Positions 35,728 through 45,056 are shown, counted from the stretch's first letter. The stretch: DNA of 64,000 nt from Phycisphaerae bacterium (GCA_017993835.1 JAGOLX010000003.1:1-64000); one strand, 5' to 3'. A program made the numbers and translations. The notes: a model not told the origin generated them from the sequence alone.

Positions 35728-38349
35728 ATGAACACGTACGCACAACACGTGGTTGGCTATCTGCTCGCTCAAGGTTGGCAAATCGCGATTCTGGCGGGGA
35801 TCGTGGGCTTGATCTCCTTCGCTCTTCGCAAGCGCAGTGCCCACGTACGATACCTGTTGTGGCTGATCGTCCTGGCGAAATGCCTCGTCCCGCCCTTGCT
35901 GCCCGTGCCGCTGGCGGTCCTGCCGGAGAGGTCTGCCAGCCCACCCACGACGGCGTTCGCCCCGCCGCAGGAGTATTCTGCGCCCGAGATCCGCGTCTCC
36001 GTCGGGGTCCGCGAGCAACCCCGGACATCGACAGGCGTAGTGCCGGGCGTCCGGGTCTGGATTGCCCTCGCATGGACGTTGGGGGCATTCTCCTTCTTGC
36101 TGTGGGTCGGTGGCAGAGCGGTCCGGTATACGCTGTGGCTGCGAAATCGACGCAGGCCACTCCCATCCGCCCTGCAGGAATCCATCCAGAACCTGTGGAT
36201 GAGCTTCAAGTTCAAGAGGTGGCCGAGAATCTGGTTGCTGGAGGATGTCAGTCAACCTTTCGTATGGGGTCTGACCCGCGGAAGCGTCTATCTGCCGGCC
36301 GACTTCGTGGCCGTGGTCGGGTCGGATCAACAGCAGAACGTCCTGGCACACGAACTCAGCCACATCGTCCGTTATGACGCCGGCGTGAATCTCCTCCAGG
36401 TGTTGGCCCAGGCGGTCTATTGGTTTCACCCGTTTGTGTGGTGGGCGAACAGGAAGATCCGCCAGGAGCGGGAGAAATGCTGTGATGAAATGGCGGTCGC
36501 GCAGCTCAACACGCGACCCGAGCATTACACTGGCGCTATCGTGGACGCATTGGCCGCCGAGCGCCGGTCGGACCATCCCATTCCGTCGCTGGCTGTCGTG
36601 GGCTCCATCAGAGACATTGAGGAAAGGATAAGGACTATGTTGACTCCAGGCAAGACATTCCGAAGGCGTCCGAGTCTTGCAGCTGCCACACTCGCTTTGC
36701 TTGTCGCCCTCGTGGCCGTACCCACGAGACTGGTGCTGACCGCCCGAGGCCAGGCGCAGGCATCTGCGCTGAGCGCAGTTGTCGAGAAACCGGAACAGCC
36801 TCGCTTTGCCGCGCGGACTTTCAACTCCAAGCTGCCATTCATGGTCTCAGTCAAGGAGAGCTATACGGGCGGTTGGAGCCCCGTCGGGAGTACACCCGGC
36901 GCAACACCTTTGCAGATTCCTGCCTGTTGGTGCTGGCAGGTGATACTTCTCGGACCGGTGGAAGACTGGGGCGCGCTGGCACGCGAGATGAGTCTGAACA
37001 AGGTCCCGGGCTTGGGCGTGACTGCGGGCACAGATTCCGATCTCAAGCATCTGGCGGATTTGAGAGACCTTCGTTGCCTGGCCTTGCTTGGGCCCGGGAT
37101 CACCGACGCTGGTCTGGAGCATTTGAAGGGCCTGACCGAATTGGAGGTCTTGGAGCTCGGGGGCGCCCAAATCACCGATGCTGGCTTGATCCACCTCAAG
37201 GGCTTGACCGGATTACGTGAACTGCACCTGCGCGGTGCCCACATCACGGGCGCGGGCCTCCAACAGCTCCAGGGCCTTGCCAAATTAGAGTGGCTGGACC
37301 TCATCGGGTCTCAGATCGCAGATGCCGGCCTGGAGGACCTCAAGGGCCTGACCGGGCTGCGCATTTTGAACCTGGGCGGGCCGGGGATCACGGACGCCAG
37401 CATGGAGCACCTCAAAGGGTTGACGGGATTGCGGACGTTGCTCCTGGCGGGGACGCAGGTCACCGGGCAGGGGCTCGTCCATCTTGACGGGTTGACCGCC
37501 CTGGAGTCTCTGGGTTTGGCCGGTTGCCCGATCAAGGATGCGGGTTTGGCCCATGTCGAGAGCTTGACGAAATTAGATCACCTGAATCTGACCAAAACGC
37601 AAATCACAGATGCGGGACTCGCGTATATCAGCAAGATAACCACACTGGAGTACCTGATCCTGGACAAGACGGGGATCACCAGCGCAGGTCTCGAACACCT
37701 CAGAGGTTTGACCGCGTTGTCTACGTTGGGCTTGCAGGAGACTCAGATCACCGACGCGGGTTTGCAGTATCTCGCGGGCCTCAAAGGATTGCGGCAACTT
37801 TGGCTCGACAACACGCGGATCGGGGACGCAGGTCTCGAACGCTTCAAGGGTCTGACCGGACTGCGGGAGTTGAGTCTGCAGAACACTCAGATCACCGACG
37901 CCGGTCTGCAATACCTCGAAGGCCTCAAGGGACTGCGACAACTGTGGCTCGACAACACGCAAATCGGGGACGCAGGTCTCGAACACCTCGGAAGTCTGAC
38001 CGAATTGAGAACGTTGGAACTGGTCGGCACGCAGATTACCGACGCGGGCCTGGAGCATCTGAAGGGCTTGACGAAACTGGAAGGGCTATATCTGGCGCAC
38101 ACGCGAATTACGGATGCCGGCCTGAAATACCTGCAGGGTCTGACCGGACTGCGAGTCCTGGGATTAATCGAGACGCAAGTCACAGATGCGGGTATTCAGC
38201 AACTTAAGCAGAGCTTGCCGAACGTAAGCGTCATTCGAAAAAACCTGCTGCAACGCCTGCTGCAACTGCCCGGCGTGCCAGCCGCGAATGCCCAGACGCC
38301 CGCGCCGCCGCAGCCAGCGGTCCAGCCCGCCGCGGACAGCGGGAAATAG
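35728..38349 (+). CDS. M56 (BlaR1-type) membrane protease fused to 16 leucine-rich repeats
   Basis: An 873-residue sensor. The N-terminal part has BlaR1-like membrane helices (about 15-33, 40-62, 108-126) and the zinc protease motif VLAHELSHIVRYD (His-Glu-x-x-His at 208-212) with EREKCCDEMAVA downstream giving the third ligand. A further membrane helix (about 315-330) precedes an outside region. In place of the penicillin-binding domain are 16 repeats of 24 residues (QITDAGLxxLKGLTxLRxLxL, about 440-830), a bacterial LRR solenoid. A Cys- and Trp-rich linker (about 360-430) lies between. It should cleave BlaI on sensing an unknown ligand or cell-wall state. The frame ends with TAG at 38347-38349, beyond which homologous coding continues. 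GGAG lies eight bases before ATG 35728. Confidence 0.9.
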   Translation: MNTYAQHVVGYLLAQGWQIAILAGIVGLISFALRKRSAHVRYLLWLIVLAKCLVPPLLPVPLAVLPERSASPPTTAFAPPQEYSAPEIRVSVGVREQPRTSTGVVPGVRVWIALAWTLGAFSFLLWVGGRAVRYTLWLRNRRRPLPSALQESIQNLWMSFKFKRWPRIWLLEDVSQPFVWGLTRGSVYLPADFVAVVGSDQQQNVLAHELSHIVRYDAGVNLLQVLAQAVYWFHPFVWWANRKIRQEREKCCDEMAVAQLNTRPEHYTGAIVDALAAERRSDHPIPSLAVVGSIRDIEERIRTMLTPGKTFRRRPSLAAATLALLVALVAVPTRLVLTARGQAQASALSAVVEKPEQPRFAARTFNSKLPFMVSVKESYTGGWSPVGSTPGATPLQIPACWCWQVILLGPVEDWGALAREMSLNKVPGLGVTAGTDSDLKHLADLRDLRCLALLGPGITDAGLEHLKGLTELEVLELGGAQITDAGLIHLKGLTGLRELHLRGAHITGAGLQQLQGLAKLEWLDLIGSQIADAGLEDLKGLTGLRILNLGGPGITDASMEHLKGLTGLRTLLLAGTQVTGQGLVHLDGLTALESLGLAGCPIKDAGLAHVESLTKLDHLNLTKTQITDAGLAYISKITTLEYLILDKTGITSAGLEHLRGLTALSTLGLQETQITDAGLQYLAGLKGLRQLWLDNTRIGDAGLERFKGLTGLRELSLQNTQITDAGLQYLEGLKGLRQLWLDNTQIGDAGLEHLGSLTELRTLELVGTQITDAGLEHLKGLTKLEGLYLAHTRITDAGLKYLQGLTGLRVLGLIETQVTDAGIQQLKQSLPNVSVIRKNLLQRLLQLPGVPAANAQTPAPPQPAVQPAADSGK

Positions 38350-38943
38350 GAACCGCCTCGCCATGCTGCCCGGACGTTCAATTGCAGGGCCGAGTTCGAG
38401 GTCTTTGTCCAAGAGACATCCGGCGTCGAGTGGTCTGCAGGACGTACGCCGAGCGTCACTCCACTGGAGATCCCTGCGTGTCGGCTCTGGGGTGTGCAAC
38501 CATTGAGTCCTGTGAGGGAGTGGGATCTGCTGGTCCGGGAGATGGGCGAGAACAAGGTTCCCGGCCTGAAACTGTACACGGCCGCGGATGCCGATCTGGG
38601 GCGCCTGGCGGGTCTGACAGAGCTTCGGTACCTGTACCTGTGGGGTACGCAGATCACCGACGCCGGTCTGGGGTGCCTCAAAGACCTGCACGGATTACAG
38701 GAGTTACACCTGTCTCACACCAGGATCAGCGACGCGGGCTTGGCCCGCCTCGGAGGTCTGACCGAACTATCCCGATTGGATCTGATTGGCACCCAGGTCA
38801 CAGACGCAGGTGTTCAACAGCTCCAGCGGAGCCTCCCGAGACCGAATGTGAGAAGAAACCAGCCCACGCAGGAGCCCGTTCCCCCACTCTCGCCACGCAG
38901 GGCAGAATCCACTGGCCAAGCCGTGGTCTACTGGCTATGTTGA
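38350..38943 (+). pseudogene. In-frame partial duplicate of the M56-LRR C-terminal part
   Basis: Directly after the TAG the same frame stays open to 38943 and encodes a second copy of the linker (PPRHAARTFN matching PRFAARTFN, then TPLEIPACRLW matching TPLQIPACWCW, then EWDLLVREMGENKVPGL) and three more LRRs. There is no good start codon before GTG 38494. It is either a decayed tandem duplicate or reached by readthrough of the TAG. The conserved wording argues for recent duplication. Confidence 0.65.
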
Positions 38944-38995
38944 AGGTCCGTGCACGGGCCAGGGTAACTGCCCCATTCAACGGAAAGGGACCAGG

Positions 38996-40462
38996 ATGAA
39001 CTCGATGCGGATGTTCGGAAGCGATGGATTCCCCAGGCGGACGTTTCTTCAGGCGGCGGGCGGGACCGCGGCCTTTCTCTCGACAAGTTCCCAGCGATGG
39101 CTGGGCGGATTGGCGATGGCGCAGCCCGCGGGACAGGCGAAAAGGCCTGCGGTCGTTCGGGCGGCATTCACCTATCCGCCGACCGAGAGCCTCCGCCAGG
39201 CGGGCTATTATAGCTGGCCCGGCTCCACCTTCGACGCCGAGGGCCGCCAGGCGCGGTATGTCGCCCAATTGCAGGCGATTGCCGATCGTCTGGATATTCA
39301 GGTCGCGGTCGAGTCACAATCACTCGACGAGACCGACAGGGTGACGCGGTTCATCAGCAGCGTGAAGGCCGAACCGCCCGATGCGCTGTTCCTGACGCCG
39401 TTCAAGAAGGGACATTGGCCGAACATCACGCGGATCGTCGAGGAGACGAAGCTGCCGACCATCGTGCTCGCCCCGCTGGGCGTGCTCCTGGTCGGGCAGG
39501 TCCGCGAACTGAACACCAAGCCCGGCGTCTGCCTGATCAACTCGCTGGACAACTTCGAGGCCGTCGAGCGCGCCCTGCGGATGGTCCGAGCGGCATCCTG
39601 GATGAGGCAGAGCCGCATCCTGAACATCGCAAAGAAACCCGCCGACGACCGAGTCGTGCCGCATCTCGGGACCCACGTACAAACGGCAGTCAACACGGGA
39701 TTCATCGAGGCTTTCAAGATGACCGGCATCACGGACGAGGTCGCGAAACTTGCCGCCAGGTACAAGGATCGTGCCCAGCGGGTCTTCCAGCCCAGCGATG
39801 ACGACATCCTCCAAGCCACCCGAGCGGGCGTTGCGCTGCGACGGGTCGTTGGGGAGGCGAAGGTGGACGCGGTGATGATGGACTGCCTTCCCGGCCTGCA
39901 GCATCCGCACCAGCACGTCCCGCCGTGCATGGGCTTCATGGACCTGCGGGACAGCGGCATCCCCGCCGGCTGCGAGTCGGACCTCGACGCGACGCTGACC
40001 ATGATGCTCCTGCAGTACCTGTTCGACAAGCCGGGCTTCCAGCACAACCCCAGCGTCGAGACTGAGAGCAACCACTACTTCTGTGCCCACTGCACGAGTG
40101 CGTCGAAGATGAAGGGCGCCGGCGCCCCGCCCGAACCCTACATGCTGATGAGTCACGCGGAGGCCGGCTGGGGCTGCGTGCCGCGAGTGCTCTTCTCGCC
40201 GGGACAGGAGGTGACCATCACGAAGTATCTCTCGGTGAAGACTGACGCTGAGACGCCGCAGATGCTCGTCTACTCCGGCCGGATCGTCGGCTGCCCGCCC
40301 ATCCCACAGGCGGGCGGTTGCCGGACCAACGCAGAGACGACCATCAACGAGCTGGACGATGTCGCACAGCTCAAGGGCCATCACCTCATCATGATCTACG
40401 GCGACCACGCCAGGGAACTGCGCCGGTTCTGCCAGATGTATGGCATAGAAGCGACGACCTGA
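38996..40462 (+). CDS. Tat-exported fucose/arabinose isomerase-like protein
   Basis: A 488-residue protein with a twin-arginine signal (GFPRRTFLQAAGGTAAF, Arg-Arg at 14-15). The body recalls the L-fucose/L-arabinose isomerase fold: a sugar-binding half with repeated alpha/beta units (DALFLTPFKKGHWPNITRIV), and a C-terminal part with DCLPGLQHPHQHVPPCMGFM, CESDLDATLTMMLLQYLF and SHYFCAHC-like metal-site regions, in the order seen in that superfamily. Such Tat-tagged isomerase-like proteins are common in planctomycetes, but catalytic identity is not certain. GGAAAGG precedes the ATG. Confidence 0.7.
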   Translation: MNSMRMFGSDGFPRRTFLQAAGGTAAFLSTSSQRWLGGLAMAQPAGQAKRPAVVRAAFTYPPTESLRQAGYYSWPGSTFDAEGRQARYVAQLQAIADRLDIQVAVESQSLDETDRVTRFISSVKAEPPDALFLTPFKKGHWPNITRIVEETKLPTIVLAPLGVLLVGQVRELNTKPGVCLINSLDNFEAVERALRMVRAASWMRQSRILNIAKKPADDRVVPHLGTHVQTAVNTGFIEAFKMTGITDEVAKLAARYKDRAQRVFQPSDDDILQATRAGVALRRVVGEAKVDAVMMDCLPGLQHPHQHVPPCMGFMDLRDSGIPAGCESDLDATLTMMLLQYLFDKPGFQHNPSVETESNHYFCAHCTSASKMKGAGAPPEPYMLMSHAEAGWGCVPRVLFSPGQEVTITKYLSVKTDAETPQMLVYSGRIVGCPPIPQAGGCRTNAETTINELDDVAQLKGHHLIMIYGDHARELRRFCQMYGIEATT

Positions 40463-40838
40463 ACGCCCCAATGCAAGCTCACAGGGCGCCAGGACAGGGT
40501 GCGGGGTGCAGCGTGCATGTCCGTATCCACACTGATGCGATAGGGGGTCCAGTAGGACCGTGGGCTGTCATTCCCACGGAAGCGGAAATCCACATCAGGG
40601 GACGTCCCCAATCCCCAGGGTTCCTGGATTCCTGCTTGAGGCAGGAATGACAGAGTCGGGGCAATGTCTTGTCACCGTGTGCGAGGTTACAGGAACGGTC
40701 ATGCTCCCAGGGTGCTTCGTGCCGATGATTTTCTTGCAAAGCCGCCCTTCCGACGGTAAGGTAAGAATGCGACTTCGTCGCGGCGACGATGCGGCCGCCA
40801 CGGCAGAATCGTTGTAAGTACTGTTACGAAAGGACTTT
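40463..40838. other. Intergenic region with inverted dispersed repeats upstream of tRNA-Lys
   Basis: No gene is supported. It contains the inverted copy of repeat module B (40566-40594) and a direct copy (40626-40652), plus a segment (about 40690-40710, AACGGTCATGCTCCCAG) that also follows module B near 61720. The two copies of module B can pair. Confidence 0.55.
40566..40652. repeat. Inverted pair of dispersed repeat module B
   Basis: TGTCATTCCCACGGAAGCGG (from 40566) is the reverse form and GGATTCCTGCTTGAGGCAGG followed by AATGACA (40626-40652) is the forward form of the motif seen at 83-108 and 61654-61680. Confidence 0.7.
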
Positions 40839-40911
40839 GGGAGTGTAGCTCAGTAGGTAGAGCAACGCACTTTTAATGCGTAGGTCCTGGGTTCGAATCC
40901 CAGCACTCTCA
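40839..40911 (+). tRNA. tRNA-Lys (anticodon TTT)
   Basis: A complete 73-nt cloverleaf: acceptor GGGAGTG/CACTCTC, D-arm AGCTCAGTAGGTAGAGC, anticodon stem ACGCA/TGCGT with loop CTTTTAA (anticodon TTT), T-arm CTGGGTTCGAATCCCAG, discriminator A. CCA is not encoded. Confidence 0.96.
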
Positions 40912-40955
40912 TTGGCCCGACCGCACCCGGCGGAAGGCCAAAGGAGACGCGCCCC

Positions 40956-41978
40956 ATGAAGGCGATGGTGCTTGAGCGAACCGGCCCGATCGAAGGTCGG
41001 CCGCTCCAACTGAGAGGAATCCCCACCCCCAAACCCCAAACGGGCGAAATCCGCATTCGCATGACCGCGTGCGGCGTCTGCCATACCGAGCTGGACGAGA
41101 TCGAGGGCCGGCTCGCAGCCAGACTGCCCGTCATTCCGGGACACGAGATCGTCGGATGCGTGGATGCCCTCGGGCCGGAGGCGTCGCGGTTCCAGCCGGG
41201 CCGGCGAGTCGGGGTCGCCTGGATCTACTCTGCGTGCGGAGTTTGCCCTCTTTGCCTGGCGGGCAACGAGAACCTCTGCTCGCAGTTCCGCGGGACCGGC
41301 TGCGACGCCAATGGCGGGTATGCCCAGTATTGTGTCGTCCCCGAGGATTCCGCCTACCCGATCCCGGAGGCGTTCAGCGACGCGGAGGCGGCCCCCCTGC
41401 TCTGCGCAGGCGTCGTCGGCTATCGCGCGCTGCGACTGACCAACCTCCAGGACGGTCAGACGCTCGGCTTTTTCGGCTTCGGCGCCTCCGCCCACATCCT
41501 CATCCAGGTCGCCCGACACAGGTTCCCTGCCTCGAAACTGTTCGTCTTCACGAGGTCCGGCCAGATCGAGCATCAGCAACTGGCGAAGAGCCTCGGCGCC
41601 GACTGGGCCGGCGAGACAGGCGAGACCCCGCCCGCGCCGCTCGACGCAGCCATCGACACGACGCCCGCCTGGACCCCGATCGTCGAGGCGATGCGCGTCC
41701 TGGCGCCGGGCGGGCGACTGGTCATCAACGCGATCCGCAAGGAATCCCGCGACCAGGACGCCCTGCTGCGTCTGGACTACCCGACGCACCTGTGGCGGGA
41801 GAAGGAGATCAAGACGGTCGCGAATGTCACCCGCCAAGATGCCCGGGAGTTCCTGCCCCTGGCGGCCGAGATCCCGATCCGACCCAAGGTGCAGGAATTC
41901 GGTCTGGAGCAGGCGAACGAGGCTCTGCTGCTGGTCAAGCAAGGCAAGACGCAGGGCGCCGCGGTCCTGCGTTTGTAG
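40956..41978 (+). CDS. Zinc-dependent alcohol dehydrogenase family protein
   Basis: A 340-residue medium-chain dehydrogenase. The catalytic zinc site is seen in ACGVCHTELDEIEG and PGHEIVG; the structural zinc cysteines are CGVCPLCLAGNENLC; the nucleotide-binding Rossmann region is GFFGFGASAHILIQVA. Conservation resembles AdhP-like or the YjgB/Yahk types, with a preference for NAD(P) not decidable here. It starts 45 bases after tRNA-Lys. No pathway partner is adjacent. Confidence 0.9.
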   Translation: MKAMVLERTGPIEGRPLQLRGIPTPKPQTGEIRIRMTACGVCHTELDEIEGRLAARLPVIPGHEIVGCVDALGPEASRFQPGRRVGVAWIYSACGVCPLCLAGNENLCSQFRGTGCDANGGYAQYCVVPEDSAYPIPEAFSDAEAAPLLCAGVVGYRALRLTNLQDGQTLGFFGFGASAHILIQVARHRFPASKLFVFTRSGQIEHQQLAKSLGADWAGETGETPPAPLDAAIDTTPAWTPIVEAMRVLAPGGRLVINAIRKESRDQDALLRLDYPTHLWREKEIKTVANVTRQDAREFLPLAAEIPIRPKVQEFGLEQANEALLLVKQGKTQGAAVLRL

Positions 41979-42027
41979 TGTGCTCGTAAGAGCATATCCG
42001 CGCTCGGGTCACGAGTCACAGCAGGAT

Positions 42028-42054
42028 AACGCCTTGCGGCGTCACTACGAACAG
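42028..42054 (+). repeat. 27-bp dispersed repeat, copy 2
   Basis: AACGCCTTGCGGCGTCACTA followed by CGAACAG, one base different from 24058-24084. It overlaps the last codons of the HAD gene on the other strand. Confidence 0.7.
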
Positions 42055-42611
42055 TGCGAGAGAATCCAGTCTGCTGCTTCCGCGATACCCGAGGTGATGA
42101 TCTCGTTGGGACCCATTTCCGCGAGGTGCTTCTCGCCGTGCCCGGTTCGGACGTAGACGCCCTGTGCGCCGACGGACCGGGCGAATTCCACGTCGTGCGG
42201 ATGGTCGCCGACTGTGAAGGAACGCTCCAGGTCCACGCCGTAGTCCTTCTCGGCCTTGTGCAGGAAATACGGCTGCGGCTTGATGCACGGACACCCTTGC
42301 TCGCGTTCGTGGGGACAGACATAGACCGCCGTGATGGCGATGCCGTGCTGGGCCAGATGGGAGACCACCGAGGCGTTCACCCGATTGACCTGATCCAGCG
42401 TAATGATCCCCCGCGCGACCCACGGCTGGTTCGTCACAATGAACAGCAGGAAGCGATCATGGAGTCGCTTCAACGCATCGACCGTATCCGGATAGAACAC
42501 AACATCCGAGGGCTCGGCCAGGACGCCGCGGTCCTCGACAATCGTCCCATCGCGGTCGAGGAAGACGGCGGGATGCAGAACCGGCGTTGGATCACTGCTT
42601 CGCATGGTCAT
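42045..42611 (-). CDS. HAD-family phosphatase, GmhB/HisB-N-like
   Basis: A 188-residue phosphatase. The nucleophile motif is FLDRDGTIVED, motif II is FIVTNQPWVARG, the zinc-loop is CPHEREQGCPCIKPQPYF, and the last motif is VGDHPHDVEFARSVG, all as in D,D-heptose 1,7-bisphosphate phosphatases. It could act on sugar bisphosphates for surface glycans. I chose ATG 42611, which overlaps the symporter gene by 20 bases; ATG 42605 is also possible. It is the last gene of the symporter cluster. Confidence 0.88.
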   Translation of the reverse strand: MTMRSSDPTPVLHPAVFLDRDGTIVEDRGVLAEPSDVVFYPDTVDALKRLHDRFLLFIVTNQPWVARGIITLDQVNRVNASVVSHLAQHGIAITAVYVCPHEREQGCPCIKPQPYFLHKAEKDYGVDLERSFTVGDHPHDVEFARSVGAQGVYVRTGHGEKHLAEMGPNEIITSGIAEAADWILSHCS

Positions 42612-44094
42612 TCTCGGCAGAGACCGGCTGGCCTCGCCTGCCCCAGCCAAGCAGCAGCGCGACAATCAGGAGGGCCGCAGTACCGATCGCGCCGGTGATG
42701 ACCGGTTCGAACGAGGCCTGGGCCCATTTCCACCCGGCGGGCAGGTTCCGCGCGAAGGTGCCCCAACTGATAACCGCGACACTCACGGCAATCGCGATCA
42801 GACCTCGCCGCCACGAGAGACGGACGCGAAGCAGGCTCAGGAGGAACAGGCCCAGAATCCCGCCGCCGAAGATGCCCGAGATCTGCCACCAGATGTCCAG
42901 GGCGCTCTTGGCACGGATCATCAAGATAGCGAAGCTGGTCCCGAGCAGACCCCAGACCACGGTCGTGACTCGCAGACATCGAAGACTCGCCCGGTCGCTC
43001 ACCTGCGGATTGATGTAGCGTTTATAGAAGTCCACGAGCAGGACGGTCGCGGAACAGTTGAGAGCCGAATCGACGGTGCTCATCGCAGCCGCCAGCACCG
43101 CCGCGAGGATGAGACCCTTGAGTCCCACAGGAAGCTGCGTCGCAATGAAGAAGGGAAAGGCCTCGTCGCCCTTCGTGACTGCCGCACCGGCCGAGCCGGT
43201 CGAGTAGAATGCGAACAGCGCCGTGCCGATGTACAGGAAGACCACGGTCATCGGGATGTAGATCAGCATGGCGATCCAGATGGAGCGCCGAGCCTCGCGT
43301 TCCGTCGGCACGGACGAGTACTTCTGGACAAAATTCTGGTCCGCCAGGAGATTGCGGAGGTTCTCGGTCACCCCGTAGATAATCATCACCCAGATGGTCC
43401 GCGACGACAGGGACAGCTCCCACGTGCCCAGGCTGAACTTGTGGGCGTCCACCGCAGCCTGGATGAGAGGTTCGGGACCCGTGAGGATCCGCCAGGACAG
43501 ACTCACGACGCAGAACAGCAGCCCGCCGATCATGATGATCGATTGCATGACATCTGTCCAGATCACCGCTTCCATCCCCCCCAGGAGCGTGTAGACAATC
43601 GTGACCACACCGATGACGACGATGATCGCTGCAATCGGCCAGTCGAGGAATTGGCTCAGCAGCAGACTCACAAGATACAGAATCACCGCGGTTCGACCCA
43701 CGATGTAGAGCAGGAAGGACAACGCGGCGTAGACTCGTCCCCAGGCGCCGACCCGCTCTTCGAGGAACTCGTAGACGGACAGCAGCTTCATTCGCCTGTA
43801 GTACGGCACCGCGTATCGGCAGGCGAGCCAGGCTACAGGGAAGATAGCCAGCGAGAAGATGATGGGATGCCAGTTCGTGTCGTAGGCCTTGCCCGGCGTC
43901 GCGATGTACGAGATGCTGCTGGTGTACGTGCTCATAATGGCCAGCCCGGCCGCCCAGGCAGGGATGGACCGTCCGGCCACCATGAACTCCTCCGCCGTGC
44001 GGCATTTGCGGGTGTAGTAAATGCCCATCCCGACGACCACCACACAGTAGGCAGCGAGGATCGCGATGTCGATTACGCTCAGTCCGGCCTCCAT
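42592..44094 (-). CDS. Sodium:solute symporter (SSS family)
   Basis: A 500-residue transporter with about 13 membrane helices. Family signatures include YYTRKCRTAEEFMVAGRSIP near the N-terminus, GGMEAVIWTDVMQSIIMIGG, NLRNLLADQNFVQKYSSVPT and AAVLAAAMSTVDSALNCSAT. It should import a small organic solute with sodium. The downstream-encoded neighbour on the same strand is a DapA-like lyase (11 bases upstream), so sialic acid or a related sugar acid is a reasonable substrate guess, but it is inference. Confidence 0.92.
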   Translation of the reverse strand: MEAGLSVIDIAILAAYCVVVVGMGIYYTRKCRTAEEFMVAGRSIPAWAAGLAIMSTYTSSISYIATPGKAYDTNWHPIIFSLAIFPVAWLACRYAVPYYRRMKLLSVYEFLEERVGAWGRVYAALSFLLYIVGRTAVILYLVSLLLSQFLDWPIAAIIVVIGVVTIVYTLLGGMEAVIWTDVMQSIIMIGGLLFCVVSLSWRILTGPEPLIQAAVDAHKFSLGTWELSLSSRTIWVMIIYGVTENLRNLLADQNFVQKYSSVPTEREARRSIWIAMLIYIPMTVVFLYIGTALFAFYSTGSAGAAVTKGDEAFPFFIATQLPVGLKGLILAAVLAAAMSTVDSALNCSATVLLVDFYKRYINPQVSDRASLRCLRVTTVVWGLLGTSFAILMIRAKSALDIWWQISGIFGGGILGLFLLSLLRVRLSWRRGLIAIAVSVAVISWGTFARNLPAGWKWAQASFEPVITGAIGTAALLIVALLLGWGRRGQPVSAENDHAKQ

Positions 44095-44105
44095 GCTCTA
44101 CCCCC

Positions 44106-45056
44106 TCATCGCATCAGGTTCGATGTGCCGTCGAACAGCCCCAGCTCTTCCATGTACTTGCGGACCATGTCCCGTTGCGGCTCGCGGAACCGATGGAACG
44201 GCTCCGCGAGGAAATCGTTGCAGACCCCCAGCAGCGACAAGGCGCACTTGAGTCCCTTGATGAAGCTCGATTCGAACTGTCCCACGCTGAAGACCGTCGC
44301 GTTGACCCGCATGACCATCTTGTGCAGCGTCTCGATGCGAGGCATGTCTTTTGCGCAGGCAGCGTTGTACAGATCCACGTACAGGCGGGGCAGCAAATTG
44401 GCCCCGCCGCAGACCCCGCCGTGGCCTCCGACCAACACGGTTTCCGCGAGAAGCTGCTCGGGTCCCGTCAGCAGCGTGAAGTCGGGCCGGTCGGTCATCA
44501 CAGACAGGAGTTGATGGAAGTACAGCATGCTGGCGGAGCTGTCCTTGAGTCCGACGAGGCCCGGGATCTCTGCCGCGGCGCGGACGGTGCCCACGTCAAA
44601 TCCCGGCTTGGGCCGGTTCGGCAGGTTGTACAGGAACAAAGGCAGCGACAGCTCCCGAACGAGGTGCTGGAGATACTCCAGCAGTTCGGGCTGGCCTGCG
44701 GGGAAGTAGTACGGCGGAGCGAGCACCAGTCCCTGGGCGCCCGCCTGCGCCGCCTTCTGGGCGACGTTGACCGACTCGACGAAGGACGTATCGGTAATCC
44801 CCACCAGGACCGGCGCCCGCCGATTCACCCGGGCGCAGACCCGCTCGATGAACTCGTGTCGGAGGCGGTGGCTCAGACTGGGCGCTTCGCCGGTGGTGCC
44901 CAGGATGAACAGGCCATGGACGCCGCCCGCCAGGATGTGTTCGATCAGCCGCTCGGTGCCGGGGACGTCGAGCGTGTCGCGATCCAACAACGGCGTAATC
45001 ATAGGCGGGATGATCCCGCGTAACGGTTTCGGCAGAATATGACAGCCGCAACTCAT
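44106..45056 (-). CDS. Dihydrodipicolinate synthase/N-acetylneuraminate lyase family protein
   Basis: A 316-residue class I aldolase of the DapA/NanA family. Seen are GTTGEAPSLSH (substrate phosphate/carboxylate loop), the catalytic Tyr in LYNLPNRPKPG and the Schiff-base Lys in GLVGLKDSSASM. It is the first gene of a cluster with the symporter and HAD phosphatase, which suggests catabolism of an imported sugar acid rather than lysine synthesis. ATG 45056 has GGGAGG nine bases upstream; ATG 45080 would place that site inside the gene. Confidence 0.9.
   Translation of the reverse strand: MSCGCHILPKPLRGIIPPMITPLLDRDTLDVPGTERLIEHILAGGVHGLFILGTTGEAPSLSHRLRHEFIERVCARVNRRAPVLVGITDTSFVESVNVAQKAAQAGAQGLVLAPPYYFPAGQPELLEYLQHLVRELSLPLFLYNLPNRPKPGFDVGTVRAAAEIPGLVGLKDSSASMLYFHQLLSVMTDRPDFTLLTGPEQLLAETVLVGGHGGVCGGANLLPRLYVDLYNAACAKDMPRIETLHKMVMRVNATVFSVGQFESSFIKGLKCALSLLGVCNDFLAEPFHRFREPQRDMVRKYMEELGLFDGTSNLMR

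Noticed and set aside
37040-38220. Regular 72-bp tandem periodicity resembling a repeat array or CRISPR
   Set aside because: The period is 24 codons of leucine-rich repeats; units vary as protein repeats do and there are no spacers. No CRISPR array was found in the window.
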